Shown: positions 1 through 5,424 of the stretch, one piece after another
Position numbering within the stretch: position 1 is the stretch's first letter
How the letters are laid out: the number at the start of each line of letters is the position of its first letter
NCBI GenBank assembly: GCA_049510055.1
Contig: JBEKZI010000096.1
Coordinates: 1 to 7,666 of the forward strand
Length of the DNA: 7,666 nucleotides
DNA from: JALHTV01 sp049510055
GTDB taxonomy: Bacteria > Planctomycetota > Phycisphaerae > SM23-33
Direction: 5' to 3'
Notes under the pieces: model-generated
Database searches by the model: none
Told to the model about the DNA's origin: nothing
What the model saw: the letters and a program-made list of their open reading frames with translations, nothing else
Translations under genes and position numbers: made by a program

Positions 1-54
1 CGTTCCGCCTACCGCAAGCTGGCCCGCAAGTACCATCCCGCGTGGCCGAACTGA
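1..54 (+). pseudogene. J-domain remnant of DnaJ, broken after helix II
   Basis: Frame 1 from the window edge reads RSAYRKLARKYHPAWPN and then stops at 52-54. RSAYRKLARKYHP is the helix II signature of a J-domain, which should continue into the D of the HPD motif, helix III and a YDxLG-type end. Instead the Asp of HPD is replaced by Ala-Trp and the frame closes. About 35 codons of J-domain are absent before the G/F-rich region resumes in frame 2 (see the 62-853 entry). The N-terminal start of the gene lies upstream of the window. A real deletion, a frameshifted gene or an assembly join near 40-70 would all look like this, and the sequence alone cannot separate them. Confidence is high that this is J-domain coding sequence and low on the cause of the break. 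Confidence 0.72.
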
Positions 55-61
55 TCGTATA

Positions 62-853
62 TTGGGCGCTTCTGCGGGTCCGGCAGCGGGGGGTTTTGGA
101 TATGGAGGCGGGGGCGGGGCCGGCGGCAGGCCGGGCGTGCGCACCTACACCTGGACGGGCGGCGGCCAGGGCATGCCGTCTGACTTCGAGGAGATCTTCG
201 GCGGCGGGGGCCGGGGGTTTGCCGGCATGAGCCTGGACGATCTTATGGAAGCCCTGGGGGGCGGCGGCCGGCGGGCCCGCGCCCAGGCCGCCGAACGCGG
301 CCAGGACGCCGAATACCACCTGAACATCGATCTGCCCCAGGCCTTTGCCGGCATGACCGCGCCCATCCGCATCCGCCGCCCCGATGACGCCGGCCGGGAG
401 GCGACCGAGACCCTTCACGTCAAGATTCCCCCCGGCGTGCACGAGGGTTCGCGCATTCGCGTGCGAGGCAAGGGCGGCTACGGCCCGGCCGGCTACGGCG
501 ACCTGTACCTCATCACGCACATCACCCCGCATCCCTACTTCCGCACCGAGGGCAGCGACGTGTACGTGGAGGTGCCCGTCAGCATCGCCGAGGCCGCCCT
601 GGGCATCAAAGTGGACGTGCCCACCCTGGAAGGCATGACCACCGTCACGATCCCGCCGGGCACGAGCAGCCATCGCAAGCTCCGCCTGCGCGGCAAAGGG
701 CTGGGCACGGCCGAGAGCGGCGGCCGCGGCGATCAGTACGTGGTCGTTCACATCGTCCCGCCGCCGGCCGTCTCAGCCAAAGGGCGCGAGCTCTTGACGG
801 AGTTCCAGAAAGTCGAGAAATTCGACCCCCGTAAGGACGTCCCATGGCGATGA
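62..853 (+). CDS. dnaJ: DnaJ/CbpA-type co-chaperone, C-terminal part (class B, no zinc finger), J-domain disrupted
   Basis: This is the substrate-binding part of a cytoplasmic Hsp40 that would deliver clients to DnaK. Counting from TTG at 62, residues 1-75 are a Gly/Phe-rich linker (GGFGYGGG, SDFEEIFGGG). Residues 82-165 form C-terminal domain I, including LHVKIPPGVHEGSRIRVRGKG. Residues 166-250 form domain II, with VEVPVSIAEAALG and TVTIPPGTSSHRKLRLRGKG. There is no CxxCxGxG repeat and no Cys at all, so it is CbpA/class B and not true class A DnaJ. The TTG is only the first possible start in the open frame and has no Shine-Dalgarno sequence. The codons just before it read TDRIL-G, resembling the YDxLG end of a J-domain, so the natural start is upstream of the window. 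As it stands, the product has no HPD and could not stimulate DnaK ATPase. Its stop overlaps the next gene by 10 bp, suggesting translational coupling. Confidence 0.85.
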   Translation: MGASAGPAAGGFGYGGGGGAGGRPGVRTYTWTGGGQGMPSDFEEIFGGGGRGFAGMSLDDLMEALGGGGRRARAQAAERGQDAEYHLNIDLPQAFAGMTAPIRIRRPDDAGREATETLHVKIPPGVHEGSRIRVRGKGGYGPAGYGDLYLITHITPHPYFRTEGSDVYVEVPVSIAEAALGIKVDVPTLEGMTTVTIPPGTSSHRKLRLRGKGLGTAESGGRGDQYVVVHIVPPPAVSAKGRELLTEFQKVEKFDPRKDVPWR

Positions 854-1272
854 ACCGTCCCAGCATGATCCGCCGCATCGACTTTGCCATCATGATCATC
901 AGCTTGGTGGTGATCGGCACGGCCTTGGGGTGCCTGATGGTGATTACCTCCCGCTATGCCGCCATCGAGCATGACCCCAACGTCCACCGCTACCTGGCGC
1001 GGCTATCCTTGATTGCCTTGCTGCTATTGCTGTTTGTGGTGTTCGTCTTCTGCTGGATGGTGATGCGGTACGTCTTCCTGCGGTTGCGGCATCGCGGGCA
1101 GCCCCGCCGGCCCACGCCTTACGTGAACGCATGGGCGCTGGCCGGCAAGCGGTTCAAGCTCTCAGCCGAGCAGGAGCGGGAGTTGGACGAGTTGGACATC
1201 GAGCCGCCGCAGCCGGAGGACAAAGGGGACCAAGAGGAAGGGGAAGACCAGGCCGACTCCGCTTCGTCGTGA
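844..1272 (+). CDS. small two-helix inner-membrane protein, function unknown
   Basis: I do not recognise a family with a known function. The 142-residue product has a short basic N-terminus (RR at 10-11), a hydrophobic helix at about 13-35, a 16-residue loop, and a second very hydrophobic helix at about 52-79 (LIALLLLLFVVFVFCWMVM). A basic stretch follows (RLRHRGQPRR), then PTPYVNAWALAGKRF, and then a strongly acidic tail rich in Glu/Asp (residues 110-140). The positive-inside rule predicts both termini in the cytoplasm. ATG 844 is chosen over ATG 850 because AAGGA at 833-837 lies 6 bases before it. It overlaps the 3' end of the dnaJ-like gene, so the two are probably translated together. No catalytic or metal-binding motif is apparent. 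The acidic cytoplasmic tail could be a protein contact surface, but that is speculation. Confidence 0.75.
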   Translation: MAMNRPSMIRRIDFAIMIISLVVIGTALGCLMVITSRYAAIEHDPNVHRYLARLSLIALLLLLFVVFVFCWMVMRYVFLRLRHRGQPRRPTPYVNAWALAGKRFKLSAEQERELDELDIEPPQPEDKGDQEEGEDQADSASS

Positions 1273-1296
1273 GATTTTGTAATTTTGTGATTAAAA
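1273..1296 (+). repeat. AT-rich degenerate octamer repeat, three units
   Basis: Directly after the stop codon at 1270-1272 lie three 8-base units: GATTTTGT, AATTTTGT and GATTAAAA. The first two differ at one base and the third is more diverged. The block is strikingly AT-rich against the GC-rich surroundings. It has no hairpin partner, so it is not a classical terminator. Two other short degenerate repeats in this window occupy the equivalent place after other genes. Confidence 0.5.
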
Positions 1297-1347
1297 CTCC
1301 CTTCCTTCGTGCGATTGTCCCGCTGGTCTTGCTGTTCGCCGCGGCGA

Positions 1348-2091
1348 ATGCTATCGTTACCGGCCGTGGTTACCCTCTGGGACAGGATCGACAAGAGCCT
1401 CCATCGCGTCCGCGAGAACATTGCCGCCGCCTGCGCCCGCAGCGGCCGGTCGCAGCGCGAGGTGTCGATCGTGGCCGTGACCAAGTCGGCGACCCTGGAA
1501 GCGACCGCCACGGCCGTGGAACTGGGGCTGACCGACCTGGGCGAGAGCCGCATCCAACAGCTCTTGGAGCGGGCGGCTGCGCTGGAAGGGGCGCTGCGAA
1601 AACGGCGCAACGCCAAGGCGCCCGTTCGCTGGCACATGATCGGCCACCTTCAGCGGAACAAGGTCCGCGCGACGCTGGAGGTGGTTGAGGCGATCCACTC
1701 GGTGGACTCTCTCCGCCTGGCTGAGGCCATCGACCAGCGGGCCGAGGAGCGCGGCAAGGTCGTGGACGTGCTGATCCAGGTCAACTGTTCGCAGGAGCCT
1801 CAGAAGTTCGGCGTGGCCGTGGGAGCGGCGGCGTACCTGGGCGAGCTGGTGTCCACGCTCAAGCACCTCCGCCTGGTGGGACTGATGACGATGGCGCCGC
1901 GGGTGGACAATCCGGAGAAGGCCCGGCCGAGCTTCCTCCGCCTCCGCGAGCTGTTCGAGGAAATGCGTAAGGACGGCATCGGCGGGTCGGACTTCCGCCA
2001 TCTGTCCATGGGCATGAGCCAGGATTACGCCGTCGCCGTCGAAGAGGGCGCTACAATCCTAAGGATTGGCACGGCGCTGTTCGGCCGGTAA
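1348..2091 (+). CDS. yggS: YggS/PROSC-family PLP-binding protein
   Basis: This is a fold-type III (alanine racemase-like TIM barrel) PLP protein. The family is non-enzymatic as far as known, works in the cytoplasm and buffers pyridoxal phosphate. Counting from ATG 1348 (247 aa), the PLP lysine is K46 in SIVAVTK. Other family motifs are HMIGHLQRNK (about 96-105), IQVNCSQEPQKFG, LVGLMTMAP and the phosphate-binding end SMGMSQDYAVAVEEGATILRIGTALFG. The usual GENR after the first strand is GESR here. The start is uncertain: GTG 1309, ATG 1348 and GTG 1366 are all in frame, none has a good ribosome site, and family-like sequence begins only at LWDRIDKSLHRVREN (from about 1375). The first 13 residues from GTG 1309 look non-native. 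The last codons (ACA ATC CTA AGG ATT) are unusually rare for this gene. It is probably in one unit with the two genes before it. Confidence 0.9.
   Translation: MLSLPAVVTLWDRIDKSLHRVRENIAAACARSGRSQREVSIVAVTKSATLEATATAVELGLTDLGESRIQQLLERAAALEGALRKRRNAKAPVRWHMIGHLQRNKVRATLEVVEAIHSVDSLRLAEAIDQRAEERGKVVDVLIQVNCSQEPQKFGVAVGAAAYLGELVSTLKHLRLVGLMTMAPRVDNPEKARPSFLRLRELFEEMRKDGIGGSDFRHLSMGMSQDYAVAVEEGATILRIGTALFGR
2056..2067. promoter_or_regulatory. candidate upstream activator site inside the 3' end of yggS
   Basis: AATCC-TAA-GGATT at 2055-2067 is an inverted repeat with 5-base arms. Its core ATCCTAAG (2056-2063) recurs inverted at 2202-2209, and TCCTAAG recurs again at 2178-2184. It lies about 175 bases before the predicted sigma-54 start site, a plausible distance for an enhancer-binding protein. 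The codons here (CTA AGG ATT) are untypical of the gene, as if the DNA sequence itself were selected. Binding is inferred only. Confidence 0.3.
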
Positions 2092-2177
2092 GGCGGACCG
2101 CGGCGGGGAAACTGCCAAACCGGACTCACCGGGCGTTCCGGCAGTCGATATGGCACTTGTTTGCGGCGACATGAATT

Positions 2178-2208
2178 TCCTAAGATGTTACTGAAAATAG
2201 ACTTAGGA
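2178..2208. promoter_or_regulatory. inverted repeat TCCTAAG-N17-CTTAGGA before the dnaK promoter
   Basis: Perfect 7-base arms at 2178-2184 and 2202-2208 are separated by 17 bases. The right arm ends 3 bases before the sigma-54 -24 element. The same heptamer occurs in the yggS tail. The arms could bind an activator or repressor dimer. A simple RNA hairpin is less likely because the element lies upstream of the predicted transcription start. It does not match the CIRCE operator of HrcA-controlled dnaK operons. Confidence 0.4.
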
Positions 2209-2210
2209 TA

Positions 2211-2228
2211 CTGGCACGTTTGTTGCAT
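2211..2228 (+). promoter_or_regulatory. sigma-54 (-24/-12) promoter for dnaK
   Basis: CTGGCACG at 2211-2218, four bases (TTTG), then TTGCAT at 2223-2228 reproduces the RpoN consensus (YTGGCACG-N4-TTGCW) without mismatch. The invariant GG (2213-2214) and GC (2225-2226) have the correct spacing. This predicts a transcript start near 2238 and a leader of about 92 bases before the dnaK ATG at 2330. The site is in the right strand and place to drive dnaK. Sigma-54 promoters require an ATP-dependent enhancer-binding activator, so dnaK expression would be conditional on a dedicated signal. No CIRCE element is present. Confidence 0.75.
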
Positions 2229-2281
2229 ATTTCAGTGGTGAGAGTCTATCTCCCTGTGGCGGCCTTGACGGGCGGCGACCG

Positions 2282-2300
2282 GGTGGGCCGAAGGCCCGCT
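2282..2300 (+). other. small GC hairpin in the dnaK leader
   Basis: GGGCC (2285-2289) and GGCCC (2293-2297) pair around a GAA loop. Three more pairs, two of them G-U, extend the stem to 2282-2300. It lies 30-48 bases before the dnaK start within the predicted leader. It might affect mRNA stability or translation with temperature, but no structure is seen that covers the start codon. Ribosome-binding candidates downstream are weak: AGGA at 2311-2314 is far from the start and GAGG at 2323-2326 is only 3 bases from ATG. Confidence 0.3.
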
Positions 2301-2329
2301 GAGGGCTCATAGGAAAGCGAGCGAGGCGC

Positions 2330-4246
2330 ATGGCAACCAAGAAAATCATCGGAATCGACCTAGGCACCACCAACTCCGTCGTGGCCATTATGGAAGGCAC
2401 GACGCCCAAAGTGCTGATCAACCAGCAGGGCAGCCGGCTGACGCCCTCGGTGGTGGGCTTCACGGACAAGGGCGAGCGGCTGGTCGGCCAGCCGGCGCGC
2501 CACCAGCAGGTGACCAATCCCAAGAACACCGTGTACTCCATCAAGCGGTTCATGGGGCGGCGGCACAACGAGGTGGCCGTCGAGGAAAAAATGGTCCCTT
2601 ACGAGATCATCGGCGGCCCCGATGAGCTGGTGAAGGTCCGCATCCGCGGCAAGGACTACACGCCCCAGGAGATCAGCGCGATAATCCTGGGCGACCTCAA
2701 GAAGACGGCGGAGGATTACCTGGGCGACAAGGTGGAGCGGGCGGTCATCACCGTGCCGGCTTACTTCAACGACTCCCAGCGCCAGGCCACCAAGGAGGCC
2801 GGGGAAATCGCCGGCCTGAAGGTCGAGCGGATTATCAACGAGCCGACGGCCGCGGCGTTGGCGTACGGGCTGGACAAAAAGAAGAACGAAAAGGTGGCCG
2901 TCTTTGACTTCGGCGGCGGCACGTTCGACATCTCCAACATGGACATTGGCGAGAACGTCTTTGAGGTGCTCAGCACCAACGGCGACACGCACCTGGGCGG
3001 TGACGACCTGGACGAAGTGCTCATCAATTACATCGCCGATGAGTTCAAGCGCCAGGAAGGCATCGACATCCGCAAGGACCCCATGGCGCTCCAGCGCCTC
3101 AAGGAGGCCTGCGAAAAGGCCAAATGCGAGCTGTCCACGGCCGTCGAGGCCAACATCAACCTGCCGTTCATCACCGCCACGGCCGAGGGTCCCAAGCATC
3201 TGACGATGACGCTCACGCGGGCCAAGCTCGAGCAGCTCTGCGAGCCGGTGTTCCATCGCCTGGTCGATCCGTGCAAGCGGGCTCTGTCGGACGCCAAGCT
3301 CCATCCCGACGACATCAACGAGGTGGTCCTGGTGGGCGGCTCAACGCGCATCCCGCGCGTCCGGCAGATCGCCAAGGACCTGTTCGACAAGGAACCCAAC
3401 AAGTCGGTCAACCCCGACGAAGTCGTCGCCATCGGGGCGGCCATCCAGGCGGCCATCTTGGCCGGCGAGGTCGAGGAGCAGATGGTCCTGCTGGACGTCA
3501 CGCCGCTGAGCCTGGGCGTGGAGACGCTGGGCGGCGTGATGACCAAACTCATCGAGCGCAACACGACCATTCCCACCGAGAAAAAGGAAATTTTCTCCAC
3601 CGCGGCCGACAGCCAAACGGAGGTCACCATCCACGTGCTCCAGGGCGAGCGAGAATTCGCCCGCGACAACCGCACGTTGGGCCGGTTCAACCTCACGGGC
3701 CTCCCGCCGGCGCCGCGCGGCGTGCCGCAAATCGAGGTCAGCTTCAACATCGACGCCAACGGTATCCTGAACGTCTCGGCCAAGGACATGGCCACCGGCA
3801 AGCAGCAGTCCATCGAAATCAAGGGCTCCAGCGGCCTGAACTCCTCGGAAATCGAAACAATGCGCAAGGACGCTGAAAGCCACGCCGAGGAAGACCGCAA
3901 GCGCCGCGACGTGGTGGACCTGAAGAACCAGGCCGATTCGATGGCGTATCAAATGGAAAAGATGCTCCGCGAGCAGGGCGAGAAGATCGCCGCCTCCGAC
4001 CGCGGCAACATCGAGTCGGCCATCTCCGCCCTGAAAGACGCCGCCAAGGGCGACGATGCCCAGGCCATCAAACGGGCGATGGAGAACCTGGAGCGGCAGT
4101 CGCACAAGGTGGCTGAGGAAATGTACAAGGCCGCCGGCGCCGGCAAGGCCGCGCCTCCGCCCCCCGGCGGGGCGCCCAAGGGCGGCAAAGGCGGCGATAA
4201 AGGCGGCGAGGACGTCATCGACGCCGAATACGAAGTCAAAGAGTAA
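2330..4246 (+). CDS. dnaK: molecular chaperone DnaK (Hsp70)
   Basis: This is a complete 638-residue cytoplasmic Hsp70, an ATP-driven foldase working with DnaJ and GrpE. The nucleotide-binding domain (1 to about 385) has IIGIDLGTTNSVV at the phosphate-1 loop, AVITVPAYFNDSQRQATKEA, INEPTAAALAYG (about 169-180), DFGGGTFDIS (about 193-202), NGDTHLGGDD and VLVGGSTRIPRV (about 335-345). The interdomain linker and start of the substrate-binding beta domain read VLLDVTPLSLGVETLGG (about 385-402). The helical lid follows (about 505-605), then a Gly/Pro/Lys-rich disordered tail ending in the conserved EDVIDAEYEVKE. Length and motifs are those of a functional protein. ATG 2330 is the only sensible start, although its ribosome site is weak. 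It has its own promoter region (sigma-54 type at 2211-2228). No grpE is in the window, and the nearby dnaJ-like gene is broken. Confidence 0.98.
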   Translation: MATKKIIGIDLGTTNSVVAIMEGTTPKVLINQQGSRLTPSVVGFTDKGERLVGQPARHQQVTNPKNTVYSIKRFMGRRHNEVAVEEKMVPYEIIGGPDELVKVRIRGKDYTPQEISAIILGDLKKTAEDYLGDKVERAVITVPAYFNDSQRQATKEAGEIAGLKVERIINEPTAAALAYGLDKKKNEKVAVFDFGGGTFDISNMDIGENVFEVLSTNGDTHLGGDDLDEVLINYIADEFKRQEGIDIRKDPMALQRLKEACEKAKCELSTAVEANINLPFITATAEGPKHLTMTLTRAKLEQLCEPVFHRLVDPCKRALSDAKLHPDDINEVVLVGGSTRIPRVRQIAKDLFDKEPNKSVNPDEVVAIGAAIQAAILAGEVEEQMVLLDVTPLSLGVETLGGVMTKLIERNTTIPTEKKEIFSTAADSQTEVTIHVLQGEREFARDNRTLGRFNLTGLPPAPRGVPQIEVSFNIDANGILNVSAKDMATGKQQSIEIKGSSGLNSSEIETMRKDAESHAEEDRKRRDVVDLKNQADSMAYQMEKMLREQGEKIAASDRGNIESAISALKDAAKGDDAQAIKRAMENLERQSHKVAEEMYKAAGAGKAAPPPPGGAPKGGKGGDKGGEDVIDAEYEVKE

Positions 4247-4371
4247 CCCGTAGTCAGTAACCTGTACCCAGTACCCCGTAGGCCAGCAGGAGCGGATCCC
4301 GCCAAGAAACTGCCGGCTGCCGGCTACAGGGTACCGATTATTTCGGCTTTATCGGGTTCAAGGACGGATAG
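4247..4371. repeat. post-dnaK gap with degenerate GTACC repeats and imperfect stem
   Basis: The gap starts with diverged repeats of the kind GTAGTCAGTAACCTGTACC and CAGTACCCCGTAG (about 4250-4281), followed later by a tandem TGCCGGC TGCCGGC (4311-4324). GTACCCCGTAG at 4271-4281 can pair with CTACAGGGTAC at 4324-4334 with a single mismatch. That would form a long stem over a 42-base loop. The bases after it (GATTATTTCGGCTTT) are only moderately T-rich, so a terminator role for dnaK is possible but unproven. AAGGA at 4360-4364 is the ribosome site of the next gene. No ORF or RNA gene is evident here. Confidence 0.4.
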
Positions 4372-5397
4372 ATGACCCGCAACGTTTGTCTTTTGCTGTT
4401 GGCCGTGGTGGCGGGGAGCGGCTGTGCGCCGCGGAGCGAGGAAGCGGCGCCTTATTTCAACGACAGCCACCGCGACAAGGGGCTGGTCATCGTGTTGACC
4501 GGCATCGAGGGCCGCAGCCCGTTCAACGAGGCCATCTGCGAAGGTCTGGAAGACGGCGGCGTCACCTGGGCGATCGATCTGGTGGACTGGACCACCGGAG
4601 TCCCCATGAATTACCTGATGAACCTCCGCGATGAGGAGCACAATCGCCTCCAGGCTCGGGAGATTGCCGACAGCATCGTGCGCTACCACATGACTTATCC
4701 CAAGGCCCCCGTCATCCTGGTGGGGCAAAGCGGCGGGGGGGCCATGGCGGCGTGGATCGCCGAGGCCTTGCCGCCCGGGGAGCTGCTGGAGGGCATCATC
4801 ATGCTCGCCCCGTCGCTGTCGCCGGGATACCCCCTGGAGGAGGCCCTGGGCCACACGCGTCGCGGCATCGTAAATTTTTACTCCGAGCGTGACTGGTTCA
4901 TCCTGGGCGTGGGCACGACCCTCTCCGGCACGATGGACGGCCAGCACACCTCCTCGGCCGGACGCGTGGGCTTCGAGGCGCCGCCCTTCGGCCTGCCGGC
5001 CAAGATATATGCATCCAAACTTTTTCAGGTTCCCTGGCAGCCGGTCATGGCTGAGACGGGCAACAGCGGTCGGCACATCACCAGCGGCGCCCGGCTGTTC
5101 GTGACCTCCTACGTCGCGCCATTCGTCCTGGCTGAGAAGTGGGACAGGTCCTTCGTGGAGATGATTACCTCCCGACCGACGACCTCGCCCGCATCGGCCT
5201 CGGCGGCTCCTTCGTCGCGCACGCGGCCTGCGCCGCGCGTCCGGCCCGCGCCGCGCACGCCGGCGGTATCGCCCGCCCCCCCCGCGCCGCCTCCGGAGGC
5301 GGGCCATCCGCATCCGGTCAAGGTCACCTTCGGCCCCATGACGCCCGCCGAGCCCACTTCACAACCGGCAACAACCGAACCAGCCACGGAACCCTAA
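4372..5397 (+). CDS. probable lipoprotein alpha/beta-hydrolase with Pro/Ala-rich C-terminal tail
   Basis: The 341-residue product starts with a signal peptide (MTRNVCLLLLAVVAGSGC). Cys18 sits in a relaxed lipobox (GSGC), pointing to lipoprotein export. Ordinary secretion is the alternative. Residues about 36-255 look like an alpha/beta-hydrolase core: strand GLVIVLTGIEG, strand PVILVG leading into the nucleophile elbow GQSGG (Ser120), and strand IIMLAPSLS. By position, Asp174 in YSERDWF and His235 in NSGRHITSG are the likely remaining triad members. Substrate is unknown; ester, lipid or acyl-sugar are all possible. From about 266 onward the chain becomes a low-complexity Pro/Ala/Arg/Thr region (RPAPRVRPAPRTP, PAPPAPPP), typical of a wall or periplasm spacer. 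ATG 4372 follows AAGGA by 7 bases. It is 27 bases upstream of the GH4 gene and probably co-transcribed with it, which hints at a joint role in processing glycosides, though that link is inference. Confidence 0.75.
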   Translation: MTRNVCLLLLAVVAGSGCAPRSEEAAPYFNDSHRDKGLVIVLTGIEGRSPFNEAICEGLEDGGVTWAIDLVDWTTGVPMNYLMNLRDEEHNRLQAREIADSIVRYHMTYPKAPVILVGQSGGGAMAAWIAEALPPGELLEGIIMLAPSLSPGYPLEEALGHTRRGIVNFYSERDWFILGVGTTLSGTMDGQHTSSAGRVGFEAPPFGLPAKIYASKLFQVPWQPVMAETGNSGRHITSGARLFVTSYVAPFVLAEKWDRSFVEMITSRPTTSPASASAAPSSRTRPAPRVRPAPRTPAVSPAPPAPPPEAGHPHPVKVTFGPMTPAEPTSQPATTEPATEP

Positions 5398-5424
5398 CAT
5401 CACCCCTCGGCACGGGAGGCGTTC

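Noticed and set aside
62..70. TTG 62 as a true start of a J-less DnaJ
   Set aside because: There is no ribosome site, and the upstream codons TDRIL-G resemble the end of a J-domain, so the protein more likely began outside the window.
1303..1380. Hydrophobic stretch LRAIVPLVLLFAAANAIV in an alternative frame before yggS, resembling a signal peptide
   Set aside because: It has no plausible start or continuation: the frame turns into Arg/Pro-rich shadow sequence once the yggS frame begins. It could be a remnant but there is no support.
2067..2081. TGGCACG at the end of yggS as a promoter
   Set aside because: There is no TTGC at the -12 position, and the bases encode the conserved IGTALFG segment.
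2151..2164. Second sigma-54-like site TGGCAC-N4-TTGC
   Set aside because: The spacing is one base shorter than the functional arrangement, and spacing is critical for sigma-54. The full-consensus site at 2211-2228 is far better. It could be a decayed duplicate.
2157..2186. Sigma-70-like promoter TTGTTT-N18-TAAGAT before dnaK
   Set aside because: Both boxes are weak matches and such matches are expected by chance. It is not excluded as a basal promoter but is not listed.
2092..2329. CIRCE (HrcA) operator
   Set aside because: No TTAGCACTC-N9-GAGTGCTAA-like inverted repeat is present in the gap. The TCCTAAG inverted repeat has a different sequence and spacer.
4324..5313. Long - strand ORF opposite the hydrolase gene
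   Set aside because: Its product is Arg/Gly/His-rich with no domain, while the + strand frame has a signal peptide, a nucleophile elbow and a ribosome site. The same holds for the long - strand ORFs opposite dnaK and the GH4 gene; they are shadows of GC-rich third positions.
5200..5320. GC-rich repeats in the hydrolase 3' end as a separate repeat element
   Set aside because: They encode the Pro/Ala/Arg tail in the same frame and are explained by protein low complexity.
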